Below are positions 10,013 to 22,121 of a stretch of DNA of 64,000 nt, one piece after another (position 1 is the first letter of the stretch; every line of letters begins with the position of its first letter). The notes under the pieces are model-generated. The model was not told the origin of the DNA. It searched no databases and saw only the letters and a program-made list of their open reading frames with translations. A program made the position numbers and the translations under genes. The DNA lies in contig OW799237.1 of assembly GCA_941918925.1 (NCBI GenBank), forward strand, positions 6,863,201 through 6,927,200, read 5' to 3'. Origin of the DNA: Phyto melanocephala (lineage: Eukaryota; Arthropoda; Insecta; Diptera; Rhinophoridae).

Positions 10013-12983
10013 AGTGGTTTTCAGTTAATATTTTATATTGTTAATTAAATTAATATAATATTTTTTAAAAATATTTAATTATTTTCTTATTCTTTTATTA
10101 ATTTTATTTATTAAATTAATATAAATAATACAAATTGTTTTATATTTAAGAATATTCTTTGTAATATATTTGTTTTGGCCTTTGGGGGCTTTTTATATTA
10201 CTTTTGTTGAAAATAAAATAAAAAAAAATATATGTTTTCATGTTATTGTTGTTAACGATGTGCTGTTTCAAATTTAACCCAAAAAAGGCCATCACGGATT
10301 CATATACTGTGCATGCTGCTTATGAAAAAAAAGTATTTTTACTCGCTAAAACTTAAATTTAGTTACATTTAGTTAACAAGTGGTCTCCACCCCAATAAAC
10401 TTGGAAATAATTATATACCTTACTGTAAAATTCTATTGCCAACATCATATGTTCACCTGTGGGCCACAGAATTATTTATTTGTAAAAATATTTCCAAATA
10501 TTTTGTCAAAACTTATTTTCAAAAAACTATGCCCGACAAAAATTGTTAGATTTGATTTTTATTTCAAATGAGATGTTTAGGTGAATTAAATAAAAAAGTT
10601 TTTAAATAAAAAAGGTTTTAAAAAACATAAAAATTCAACAAATAAAAATAATTTTTTTTTAATTAAACAACGAGAAAATTACAAAAACATACATATGTAA
10701 CAAGTAAGATCGCTGTATTCGACAATGCCAAAATGTTTATCGCTAATTGACCCATTGTTCCAAGGTTTACTGTAAATGTTGCAAAAAATTATATATTTTA
10801 TAGATTCGTAACAAACGATGCAAAAACTTGCACAGGAGCTGCAAAATCTGACTTAGTTTGGTTAAAAACAGAGTCAATCCTGTTCTTTCACTCATATCTT
10901 AGCTATTTTTTTTTTTTTTTTGCTAGAATCAAGTATAATTAAAATTGATACACATAAAACGATTATGTTTGCCAATAGAGCCGACACTAATTACAAAAGT
11001 AGTTGACTCCGTTTTCTACCGACTCAAAAATGCCTCTTTAACGTCGTTGAAAATATTAGGTCGGCTTGTTTCTCTTGCCAGTGTTCTGTGGCAGAAGTTG
11101 GAAAAATTCTTGATTTTGGGTGTGTATTTTTTTTTGGTATTTGGCATAGAGAAAAATCATTAAATAATTAATAAAACTAACAGCTTGTCATCTTTATTGT
11201 AGGCTAAAGGAGGTAATAATTAAAAAAAACTAATTTTAATTATTAAATGTTGGTGTGTTAGACAAAATAATGTAAAAAGTTTGTGTGGTGAAATTGTGCA
11301 AATGAAAAAAAAAATCACAGGCACAAGTCTCAAAGAAAAAACATTTTGTATAAAATAAAAAAAAAAACAAAATTTTGGGTATAAAACAAATTATATTTTA
11401 TTGGCTGATTGTGCATTCCTTCCCTTTATGTTTGCTTTATTATAATTTTATTTAAAAATTGTCCTTTGTTGCTTTTTATTTTAAAAGTTGTTAGTTACAA
11501 TTGGGGAAGAAAACTAAGCCCCATTGTTGGATGCAATTTACAATGGATTACTATAAGTTACCATATAGGAGAGAAGGTATTAAATTAAGCCTTAATCGAT
11601 TTGTTAATTTTTAGTTTGATCGCATTAGGCCACAACAAAACTATGTTACTATTTCTGTCATTTGCGTCGTAATATTAAAATTAATAGCAATATTGCTATG
11701 GAAATAAACTGTTCAGTTTTGCATATAAAGGATATGTGAAAAAGTTGCTAGAGTTCTGCTACCATTTTTAGTTTTTTTTCTTAGATGATACATTAATATG
11801 TGTACACATACTCGTGTGCATGCATATAGTACATGTGTTTGTACTTGTAGGTATGTATCACCATCGTCAGTCTGACCTTAAGTCTATGTCTGTTAAATAG
11901 GTATATGTATATGCATTACACTTTAAAGAAAACTGAAATGAGTGTGCAAAAGCTTGTGAAGGGTGAGCATTTTTTTTATTGTTTTTTATGTGTTCCGGAA
12001 ATACAACATGTGTTAATATGTAAAGGGTTTGGGTTTGTCTATTCAGTTATCTCAGTATGGGTGGTTTTGTTGATAACAAATTGTAGGCAGATCCATTTAA
12101 GTTACATATAGGTATCTTTTTGATTATCAAAAAACAAACAAAAAATTACAGTTAAAAAAGCGAAAAGTAGCTGCTCTGCTTTGGTTTGTTAACAGATCCG
12201 CTTTTGAAAAATACGAAGACTGGAATCTCAGATCCTTAGGAATGCACTTCCAAAGCTCTCTCAATGAGATATATTGATTTATGCCGTCTTTATTTTCTAC
12301 AAAAAAGTTTCCCTTTTTTATTTTTATTTATAATATTTATCTGATACTAAATTTACCTAAAACAAGCATTATATTATGTAAGAATAGATTGTATACATGT
12401 AAAAAGATCAGAAAATCTGCAAAATTTTGTCTAGGAAAGAAAACGCCATTAGGTAAAAGTAGTGACTTTTCCTTGTAGTACAAAAATTTTACGTAAAAAA
12501 CGTTAAAAACCGTCATAATACGTGTTAAAAATTTTGAACTGTTGTATAGTGTTATATGGAAGCCTGTTTAATAAATCCATTTATGCATGCGTACTAACTC
12601 TTGTTTTCAGTTTTATTTTATTTTTTTTTCTGCATTCTGTAAGTACCTAATATTAGATGTATAAATAAATTTTTTAGATGTACATTTATGTATAAAATTC
12701 CGCAAAATAAATAAATTATACATCGATTTTATATCATTCTTATTTTTTTTCTTCCCCAAAAACATTTTTTTTTTATTACAGCCTAATTCTAAAAAATATA
12801 ACTCACAAACATTTAAAGCTTTTGCACTCCAATTTTTATAAAAAAAAAAAACTCAAAATAACATCACCACCAACTTTCCACAAAATTTTTAAAAGTATAA
12901 CTCTTGTATGAAAATATATAAAAAAAAAACTTTAAACTTTGCTTTAAACACTTGATCTGTAACAAAAAAAATCTTCACCATAG
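10013..12983. other. Intergenic / upstream region of Ggamma1
   Basis: AT-rich DNA without convincing coding sequence. It holds a family M tail fragment (10699-10735), a T-run at 10909-10921 and many A/T homopolymers. A good 3' splice site lies at 12771-12781 (long T run, then TTACAG) and a second, CATAG, at 12979-12983. The 5' untranslated exons of Ggamma1 probably lie here, but I cannot place them. Confidence 0.5.
10699..10735 (-). repeat. Family M repeat, tail fragment
   Basis: AACAAGTAAGATCGCTGTATT, followed by a decayed hairpin (CGACAATGCC), matches the inverse of the family tail seen at 29385-29416 and directly at 55930. Only the terminal 35-40 bp are recognisable. Confidence 0.5.
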
Positions 12984-13003
12984 GACTATCAGAGACAGCA
13001 GTT

Positions 13004-13216
13004 ATGGACGTTATGTCTTCTTCATTGCAACAGCAACGCATTATCGTCGAACAATTAAGACGTGAGGCGGCTGTTGATCGTCAATCCGTCTCCGAATCTT
13101 GTGCTGCCATGATGCGTTATATATCGCAGCATGAACAGGAAGATTACCTCTTGACTGGTTTCTCCAGTCAAAAGGTTAATCCATTCCGTGAGAAGTCCTC
13201 TTGCAGTGTACTTTAA
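13004..13216 (+). CDS. Ggamma1: G-protein gamma subunit 1 (Ggamma1)
   Basis: The complete 70-residue gamma subunit of the heterotrimeric G protein, which forms an obligate dimer with Gbeta and anchors it to the plasma membrane. The length equals Drosophila Ggamma1 and the sequence is nearly the same. The N-terminal helix LQQQRIIVEQLRREAAVDR packs against Gbeta. The middle has SESCAAMMRYISQHEQEDYL, then the family hallmark NPFREKSSC. The C-terminal CSVL is a CAAX box; Leu at the end predicts geranylgeranylation. The whole coding region is in one exon. An acceptor (CATAG, ending 12983) lies 20 bp before the ATG, and similarity to the second copy at 22122 begins exactly there, supporting a splice junction. 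AATAAA signals occur near 13480-13505. The gene converges on CCT8. Confidence 0.97.
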   Translation: MDVMSSSLQQQRIIVEQLRREAAVDRQSVSESCAAMMRYISQHEQEDYLLTGFSSQKVNPFREKSSCSVL

Positions 13217-15375
13217 ATTGTCAAGCAAATAACAACTACAACAACAAATAACACAATGAAGAAGCAGGAAAGAAGGCAGTTGAGAATGGCAATTTTGATG
13301 TTAGTAAAAATAATGTTAATGAAGAGCTTTGACATGGAAATAATGAAGTGTTGTACATGGCTTACGCTATCGTAAAGGATTTTTTTTTATAATTTCAAAT
13401 GTTTAGAAATATCACCACCTAAAATTACAACTACAACCACAAGAATTACAAGATCATTTTACACAAATTTAAATGAAATAATAAACATTAAAATTCAATA
13501 AAATAATTTTATACCACAAAAAAAAAAAAACAACAACAATTCGTAATCTACTTTACTTCTTTTTAAATCCAAACATACAGACCGAACGAACGAAAGTAAA
13601 CGTATTTCAGAATTTTGCTAAAAAAATTTTTGTAACATCTACAACAACAACTTCAACATATAAAACAATAATAATAATGGATTATAAAGAATTACTATAA
13701 CAACAATATACATATATTTATATCATATAATCAACATTTAAACATATTTTTTGTGATTAATATTACAACAACAAAAAGGGAAACTTAACAAATAACAACC
13801 AAGATATTAATCATTACAATATATCTCTCTATATATAAATATATCGTATTTAATACCAAAAAGTTAAAGAGAATAACCATTATAAAATTATATCTCTCTC
13901 TTTATATATAAAAAAAATTTAACAACAACTATTATACATTTAAATATATATACAAAAAGGAAAAATATCAAGTAAATAACAATAACAACAATATATATCA
14001 TATATAAGATCTAGTTATTTATATTAATCAACATAAAACATAAATAGTTTAAACATATTAATTTATATTCCATTAGAGATGGCCGTTTAAATTTTGAAAA
14101 ATAAAGAAAAATACATAAATTCAGTACCAAATATTTGCCTTAAAATAGGGAAAACAAATTATTTATAATTTATAATTTTCCTTCTAGAAATTATGAATTG
14201 TTTGTTTTTTGTTTCTTCTCTAAAACAAAATAAATAAACAGTGTTAAATAAAATTAATTTCTTTTTCTTGTTTTCGCATTAGTTTTTAATTTAATTGTTA
14301 AAAATTATTAAAAAAAAAAAAATATTTTTATTTGTGCAAAATAAAAAAGAAAATGACACTAATTATTTTTGTAATCCATATATTCTGTTTAAAGGAAATT
14401 TTCGATTTTGTTGAAAAAACAATTTTAAAATAAAATTAATAATACATGTTTAAAGTTTTAATTGAAAAATAGTAAATTTCTATTTAAAATTGACAATTTC
14501 TATTTCAGAGTATCCTTTTTCAAATAATTCGAGTTCAAAAAAATCTTTAAATATTTTACACAACTTATTCCTTTAAATGTCCATCTCTATTAGTAAATCC
14601 TATAAAAGAGAGTGTACCAACTAAACACTCTTCAATAAGCTATAACTAACTTCCAACTCTTTTTTTTCCCTCAAACATTGTCATTTTCATTTACTTTAAA
14701 ACAAAACAAACAAAAAACAAGAATTGAATTCAATAAAACTATATCATACCAAATAAAAAAAAAAAAACAACACCATCGTCAACAAAACAAATTTCAAATG
14801 AAACTCCAACAATTCGTTGCATTCATCTTCAAAATTTTTGAAAATGAAAAAGAAATAATCAAAGGAATTACAACATTTACAATTAAACAGCAATAACAAA
14901 AACTTTATAACACTTAAGGAAAGTTTTATTTATTTGTTTTGTTTCGACTTTTTCTGTTTTTATTATTGAAGGCGAACAATGTCTTTAAAAAGAGTCACTA
15001 GGAGGACCCCTAAACAAAAAAAAGCAAACGTAGAAGCAAAAAAAAATATTAACAAAAACATATTTTATTATAACTACAAACAAATTAATATATATTTAAT
15101 ACACAAATAATAATCTTAAAAAAAAAAAAAAAAAATTTAAAAGAATTTTTGATTAATATTAAAATTTCTCTAAAATGTTACGAATATTTCTTAGAACAAC
15201 AATATTTACAAATTTGCTTAGTCTTAGTATAAAATAATAACAACTTGTTAACACTTATATTTTTTTCTTCGTGCTTTTTTTTTAAATTTACAAAAATTAA
15301 AAAAAATCGAAAAAAAAAGTTCAACAAAATTCAAAATTATTACAAACGCAAAATAAAAATCATTTAATATATGTA

Positions 15376-15378
<3 letters not shown>

Positions 15379-15419
<41 letters not shown>
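15379..15419. repeat. (AT)n microsatellite
   Basis: About 20 uninterrupted AT dinucleotides. Confidence 0.95.
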
Positions 15420-15425
<6 letters not shown>

Positions 15426-15979
15426 CAAATAATTAAAGTAATATATATAAATATATATTATTATTATTTGCTTTTATTTATTTTTGAATCCTCTTTAAAT
15501 TTTTGCAAAATTAATACATAATATTTAAACAAATTAGTCCACGCGTTTTATTAAATATTTATTACATGCATATATAACAAAAATTTATTATTATATATTT
15601 TTATCCAGCTGCAAACAAGCTTTAATATTGTAGTAGTAGTTTCCTTTTTAAATACAATTAGTTTCAATTGTTAATTAATATAAATTATATTATAAAGCAA
15701 AATATTAAAAAAAATAACGTTAAATTGATAAAGTGAACATCGTAACTATAGTTTTAATATAATATAAACGTAAAAATGAGCAAAAGCTTAAAAAAAGGAA
15801 ATTTTCAAAATTAATTCAATGAAACCCCACTTTTAACTTTTTATTTGAATAACCCATGGAAGGAGAAAATGTATGTTTAATTTTGTGTTTGCCTTAAAAA
15901 ATGTAAATTAATGACGATTGACAGGATTTTTTAAATTCATTTAAACAAAATTTTTTTAAAGTTAAAAATAACTGTTTTA

Positions 15980-16450
15980 ATTTAGAAGTTTTTGTTCGAA
16001 ATTGTTGTTGAAAAAACTAAAAGTTTTTGTTCGAAATTGTTGAAATTGAAAAGGTTTACCAGAACTTGTTACTTTTTATGTAAAATTGTGTAACATTTAT
16101 ATTCGATAATTGTTATTTCTTTTCGGAATTAAATATTTCTGTCGAGATTGACTATTTCTTTTCTATTGCTAGCCGAAATTGACTATCAAAATTAAACTTG
16201 TTTCGAAGTTTTATTTTCGAATTTTTTTTTTTCAAAGTTAGAAATTTACATATTTGTAACTAACAAATTTAATATTGAAAATTCTGATCCAAATTTGAAA
16301 GAGAAAAAAGACAACATTTCTATACGAAATTAATAATTAAGAAAACTGAATTAAAAGTTTTAGGAAATAAAATTAAAAGTTTCCAAAAAATCTCTTTGAA
16401 TTTTCATAAATCCAATCGAAATTAAATTTTATTTGTTTCTAAACATTGAG
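15980..16450. repeat. Degenerate TTCGAAATTG repeat zone
   Basis: AGTTTTTGTTCGAAATTGTTG occurs at about 15987 and again at about 16021 as a direct duplication (the unit is given only in part). Variants such as GAGATTGACTATTTC, CGAAATTGACTAT and TTCGAAGTTTTATTTTCGAA follow to about 16220, with weaker ones (ATACGAAATT, ATCGAAATTAAA) to 16425. It looks like a decayed tandem repeat. Function unknown. Confidence 0.5.
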
Positions 16451-17002
16451 CCGTTTGATAAAGGAAAAAGAGGACAGAAATATATCTTACAATTTGGAAG
16501 AAAATTAGTTCCAAAGTAAACAAACCTAATGGCTTGACATTATAATAAATATTCATTGTTTTTTCCCTGCAGTTATTTAATTTTCATCTCTACTATAATT
16601 TATTCTTAAAGTTTATTAATTTAAAATCCCTCTATGTAGTCTTCTGCTTGTATGTTTTCCAAACACAATTATAGGCTTCCATTTTATTTACAAGAAAAGA
16701 AAAAAATTAAAAAAAAAAACAATTCAAATAAATAAAAAAATTTAACAAAATATTGTGATTTAAAATTAATAATAGTAATAATAACGAAAGGTAATCTAAA
16801 AGTATAGTTTACTATTGTTTAACTACAGTTTAAAGTTTTAGTTAAATATCTTTTAATGTACACAATTGTTTTGACATTCCCAAAGAGGGTTAAAACAAAT
16901 TTTATTTAGGTAAACAACTATGACAAAAGTTCAAGTCTAATTTATGAAGAGTAAGTTTTCATTTATATTATTTTAAAACTGGTATGAATAGTTTGTAATT
17001 AT

Positions 17003-17375
17003 GGCTAGAATTTTGCTGTCGTGAGCAAACAGCAAAAATTTAAACATAGTTTAAACAACTATTTCAGTCATGTTATATATGATCTATTATTTCAAAGTGA
17101 AAATAGTCAAAACTTGCAATATAGTTTAAATCTAGTTGGAAATTTGAATTATTTACTTATAGTTTTATGTTTACATTAATTCTAAGCTTACGGTTAGAAT
17201 TTTGCTGTCGTGAGCAAACAGCAGAAGATTAAACGTAGTTTAGTTAATAAAAAAATATAATTTATTTTAATAAAAAAAAAACTTAAACTTCCCACTCTTA
17301 GTTGTACGTTTAACATAGTCCTAAGATTATGGTTAAGATTTTGCTGTCGTGAGCAAACAGCGAAAACTTAAACGT
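17003..17375 (+). repeat. Three copies of a conserved hairpin motif
   Basis: The core TTTTGCTGTCGTGAGCAAAC occurs at 17011, 17200 and 17339, followed each time by AGCAAAA, AGCAGAA or AGCGAAA. The arms TTTTGCTGT and ACAGCAAAA are complementary, giving a 9-bp stem with an inner TGCT/AGCA pairing. A TTAAACRTAGTTTA-like sequence follows at least the first two copies. Spacings are 189 and 139 bp. The DNA between copies has diverged far more than the motif itself. Confidence 0.85.
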
Positions 17376-18834
17376 AATTGTAAAACACTAAAAACATAAA
17401 ACTATTAACCTTAGGGTTGTATTTGATCTCATAAGATAATAAATTAGGTTGTACTTAGTATTTATTTAAAATTGAAAAATTCGAAAATTTCCTTTTTTTT
17501 ATCAAGCAATAACGTTCAACCAAGTTTTTCAAATTATAAAAAATAAATCAAACACAAATTTCCCCAATTAAAAGTTATCAAACCTACACATAAGTAGATG
17601 CTTGATACTTTTGGGATTTTAATAGTAAATATACAAAAGGTAATTAATAATCATAAACTCGATAATTTTTTCTTTCACTTTTAACTTTAAATCGAAAAAC
17701 ATAAGAAAATTTAACTTAATTACAACTTGTTACAAACAATTTATTAAACTAAATAAAAGCTTCTCTTTCTCAATTGTTTGTTTTTCCTCAATATAAGAAA
17801 AAATAAAAGAAAATTCAAACCAAACCAAACCTATAATCCGTTACAAACAATAGCAATATTTAAAAAACTTAATACTCACCTTAAAACAACAACAAATTAT
17901 CAGTTTTTTTTGCCTTAAGGTTTACAAAAGCTAAACAAATTAAACCATATTTAACCGATAATAATTTGTTGAAAAAAAATATTTTATTAAGAAAAAATAC
18001 TCATATTTTTGGAGGCTATAAAGAAAAATTACTGTTACCTATTTTTCACTCTAGTATTTAAACACATACAGGACATTTTCAAATAACAAACACCATTAAC
18101 AGTTACTAACCACCAAACAGCAACACAACCAAACAGTTACCAACCATTAATATGAATTTCAAATTTATTAAGAACAGACATAAAAATTCTTTTTAAACAA
18201 AATGAAAAAAATTAATATAAAAATTCGTTTGCTTGAAGATTTCAATAAAACAAAACTTAGATGTGTTAACTAGTGGGACACAGTAAAAAAAACCGTTCAA
18301 AACCCGAACAAGGTTTCAGTGTTTTATTTCAAAGATTTCAGAGTAAGAGAAATTTGTAACAAAAATATTAGCATAGTTTTGGGCAAAATAATAAACAGAG
18401 CTGCCAGATGTCTTTTCATTAAAAAAAAAGGATATTTGGTGTTTTTGCAGCTAAACACTTTTTCCATCACTAAATTTTTCTATTTTTTAATAATTTTAGG
18501 AAAACTTTATAACAAAACTTTACGTAAATTAATTTTTTTTTTTAAATTTCCGATTGAAAAACCTTCAACTTGTTTTAACTTCTTTTTATAAATATCTTTT
18601 TTTATTTTTTGAATTCAATTCATAGTTTTTTATACACATGTATATGAAAATGGAGCTTGCAAATTATGTAAACATTAAGATTTTTTATTTTTATTTTTTG
18701 ACATTAAAAAAGGATTAATACAATAAAGGTGAGTATGAATGTGAGCAGTTTTTTATGAAAATACAAAAACAAAAAAATTGTTTTAAAGTATAGTGAGAAA
18801 AAAAAGCTAAAAAGCTGGGAACATAAATTAAAAT

Positions 18835-20837
18835 TTAACTTTCATCATCACTGCCACCCGCATTTTGACGGGGTTTAGGCCCTCCAGCACGTTTAGCCAT
18901 TATAATTTGATCCACTTTAAGTATGGTGTTGGCTGCTCCTACAGCATACTTAATGCCCCAGTATTTAGCTTGATATATGTCGTAAATCTTGGCGGAGGTG
19001 ACATCGAATGTTTCAGCCTTTTCTGCTTCAATATTTATGCCAACATTTTTGCCGGCATCTTCCTTATGGGCCAAATACAACTGATTGACAATTTCAGTGC
19101 TATTAATGCCAGTATTTTCGGCCAAAGATTTAGGGAATGCTTCCAAGGCAGAGGCAAAACGTCTTACGGCGTATTGTTCTAAACCGGGCAGGGTATCGGC
19201 ATAGGCAGAAATTTGTGTGGCCAATTCAATTTCAACAGCGCCAGCACCGGCTAAATAACGGCCATCACGTGATAAACACTTAAAATTGTTGACACCATCA
19301 TCAATAGCTCGCTCAATATCATCCATAAAGTTATCGGTGGCACCGCGTACAACAATGGTGGCAATGCGAGAATCTTTGCCTTCATTTCTGCAAAGGTAAG
19401 AGGATAAAAATAAATGAGTCATTTCATTATCAATAAATGTTTTAATAAATACATATAAATGTTATAATATATATATATGTTATAATATATTAATTTCATT
19501 TATCTAACCTGAAAGCCACAATAGCGGTATCACCCAATTCTTCGATGCACACCTTATCGCAGTAGCCCAGCTCTTCCTGGCTGGGAGTGGTAATGCGTGG
19601 CAAAACTGTGCCATTAACAGCACGAGACAAACGTCTTAAATCAAATTTGGAATTCAAGCGTACAGCCATTAAGTTATATTTATTAAGAAAATGCAAAGCC
19701 ATATCGCCAACTTTGCCGCCAGAAACAACAACCTTGACCCCAGTATCTGCAATAGCTTTAATTTGATTTTCCAATAAATTCTCTTCGCCTGCTGAGAAGT
19801 TCATAAGTTCATCGGCAGATTTGATCAAAACAGTACCCTTAGTTTCAGTCTGTATTATATCAACAGGACAGGAGAAAATGGCAATTTTAGCTTTTTCAGC
19901 ATAGGAAACATCACCCTCAACAAAACGTTTGAAAACCATGCCATGAATTACTTCAGATTTAGATAAACCACTGCCTAAAATTTTGCAAACACGAATGTTG
20001 TCTACATTAAATGTACCTTTGTCAGGCAAAATAGACACACAGGCCCTAGCAACCAAATCGGTCAGGAAATCTTCTTGTCCGTATTGTTTAGACATAATAG
20101 ATGCACGCATGCATTCCTTGACCTGGGCCAAATTGCGGTAATCTTTGATTTCATGGCAAACCAATTTGGGCAAGATTTCCAAAGCTTTTTCCATTGCCTT
20201 TTCATAGCCATCAGCAATTTCCGCAGTGGTAATGCCTAAACGCAACAGTTCTTCAGCCTTTTCGAGCAAAGCGCCAGCAAAGATCACCACAAAGTTAGTG
20301 CCATCACCAACCTCAGCGTCTTGCATTTCACTGGCCATGACCATAAGCTTGGCGGCCGGATGTTCAACATCCAATTCACGCATAATAGTGCCGGCGTCAC
20401 TTGTAACAAATTGTTTTTCTATATGATTAATTATCATTTTATTCATGCCGTTGGGTCCGTAGGCGGAACGCATGGTTTGGGCAAACTCTTTACAGGCGGT
20501 AATATTGCGATAAACAGCCTCTTCTAAACCGCTATACATCTATCGTAAAAGAAATAATGTAATTTTAAAGATTTCTTTCATTTTTTCATTTATTACACGC
20601 AAAAAAAATTAATAATTCTAATAAACACTTTTGTTTTTTGCGATGAGTCAGTTGTCTGTCATACATCGTTTTGCTTTTATTACAGTTCAATACCGCATGA
20701 CAATACTTATAAGATTTTTATTAAATTTTCGTGTTAATTAATGAAAATATTTATAACTGTTAATGGTTTTAACTTACGCGGGCTCCTTCCTTCATCATTT
20801 GGGCTAAGCCGGGTGCTTTGGGTACAGATAAAGCCAT
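18835..20837 (-). CDS. CCT8: T-complex protein 1 subunit theta (CCT8), three exons
   Basis: A subunit of the cytosolic chaperonin TRiC/CCT, a double ring that folds actin, tubulin and other proteins using ATP. Exon 1 is 20837-20778 (MALSVPKAPGLAQMMKEGAR, donor GTAAGT), exon 2 is 20539-19509 (donor GTTAGA) and exon 3 is 19387-18835 (acceptor TTTGCAG). The junctions are phase 0 and phase 2. The spliced product is 547 residues, against about 548 in human. The equatorial domain shows AYGPNGMNKMI and the nucleotide-binding VGDGTNFVVIFAG with the conserved Asp. The apical domain includes GSGLSKSEVIHGMVFKR. The C-terminal equatorial half has VVRGATDNFMDDIERAID and YLAGAGAVEIELA. The tail (GGPKPRQNAGGSDDES) is acidic and disordered as in orthologues. 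It is divergent from the second Ggamma1 copy and convergent with the first. No defects seen. Confidence 0.98.
19388..19508 (-). other. CCT8 intron 2
   Basis: A 121-bp intron, GTTAGA at 19508 and TTTGCAG ending at 19388 on the minus strand. Joining restores AFRNEGKDSRIATIVVRG. It contains a short (TATA)n tract. Confidence 0.9.
20540..20777 (-). other. CCT8 intron 1
   Basis: A 238-bp intron, GTAAGT at 20777 and AG at 20541-20540 on the minus strand. It separates the short N-terminal exon from the equatorial domain in phase 0. Confidence 0.9.
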
Positions 20838-22092
20838 TTTTTTGCACAGACTTTTTCCTTTTCACAATTTATAAGTAAATTCGACCAAATGAAAATTCTC
20901 AACAAGACAAGAAAAAACAACAATTAACCTCACTTATTGCCAAAACCGAGTACGATTACTTCTGCGCCAATATGGTTATTTTATATTTTAATAACGAATT
21001 ACTTTCGAGAAGGTTTTTTGTGTGGCCAGATGAACGGGAAATGAGGGAAAATAAAATTTTTCACATTATATAGATTTTTTCGTACAAAAAATTGTGCACT
21101 TTTAATTAATTAATAAACGAATTGATAAATTGTATTGATTTAATAATAACTATTGTTATGAAAGAATGTTTCTTTATTTTTTATATTGTAAATCTATATA
21201 TTTAATATATTCAGGATTTTCTACATTATAGTATATACATATGTACATGTATTAATTTGGTTTTTTATATTACCATCGATAAATAAATAAATTAATAAAT
21301 AAGAAATTATAAAAATGATAAATTATATTTAAAAAGAACTTGTAAAACAGATTTAAAAAAATTATTAATGTATAATAATGACGTACTAGATTTCAAAATT
21401 GATTACAGCCTTAACTATGCTTCTCGATTTAATTGTGAATAATTCTTTTAAAAGAAGAATTTATCTTTCAATACCATAATAAAATTTCTTAACAAAAAAG
21501 GAAATTAAAAAATATGACCTCAAGATTAAATAAATTAAATATAATAAATGTAATTATTCTTAAAAAAATTTAACTTTTCTAAAAAAAAAAGCAATAGAAT
21601 GCTTAAACATACATAAAAAAAACTGAAATATAATATTTTTTGTTTATAAGAAGGGGATATTTAAGTTTTAAAGCTTTTATTAATACAAAATCAAAAGAAA
21701 CCACTTTTACTCTTATCCAATAGGTTATAACAGAGTTGTTTTTTTACAGTTATTTTTCATATATTGTGGCCATATTGGTATTGATTTTTTGATTACAGAA
21801 ATCATAATTACCAGTGCTCAATGTATTAAAAGAACAAGAAAAGAATTCTTATATAATCAAGGTAAAATAGAATAACAATTATTTATTGAGAAAAAATTAT
21901 AAATATTAATGAAAATCTTTGGAATTTTTTAGAATTTTATAAAAGTTTACTAACGAAAATTGTCCATTGCCTATCTTAGGGCTTTAAAAGCAACAACAAG
22001 TGCTTGTGAGAGGCAGTTTTTTATCACAATTTCTTTGAGACCTGTTGTGAATTTTTTATCTGCCACTTTGAAGTCCCTAAGCAGCAACATAG
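20838..22092. promoter_or_regulatory. Divergent region between CCT8 and the second Ggamma1 copy
   Basis: About 1.25 kb of AT-rich DNA that must hold the CCT8 promoter (left side) and the promoter of the Ggamma1 duplicate (right side). TATAAAAG at 21938-21945 is the best TATA match; an initiation site about 30 bp downstream would give a leader in which the first ATG is the proposed start at 22122. No obvious CCT8 TATA was seen, usual for a housekeeping gene. Confidence 0.5.
21938..21945 (+). promoter_or_regulatory. Possible TATA box for the Ggamma1 duplicate
   Basis: TATAAAAG lies 177 bp before the proposed ATG. No other ATG occurs between the expected start site (about 21970) and 22122, so an unspliced transcript from here would translate the duplicate directly. 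If instead CATAG at 22088-22092 is a splice acceptor, this box would be unused. Confidence 0.35.
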
Positions 22093-22121
22093 GGCTCGCC
22101 GAGACCGCTTTATTGGACATC

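Larger units (their letters stand above)
13217..18834. other. Long Ggamma1-CCT8 convergent interval
   Basis: 5.6 kb of AT-rich DNA between two 3' ends. It contains probable Ggamma1 3' UTR (ATAAA clusters at 13480-13505), A-rich stretches, a TATAAAAG at 14601 followed by a GAGTGT/ACACTC hairpin (14610-14630), an (AT)n microsatellite at 15379-15419, a degenerate TTCGAAATTG repeat zone (15.98-16.45 kb), and three copies of a 30-bp hairpin motif (17.0-17.37 kb). Minus-strand TTTATT signals near 18680 could serve CCT8. No coding sequence is supported. Confidence 0.55.

Noticed and set aside
14601..14630. TATAAAAG followed by a hairpin, considered a gene promoter
   Set aside because: No open reading frame or exon with support follows before CCT8; the 72-residue frame at 14678 is Lys/Gln/Phe AT noise.
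21960..22121. 54-residue N-terminal extension of the second Ggamma1
   Set aside because: It starts with a non-ATG codon and has no counterpart in gamma subunits; it covers leader DNA or an intron.
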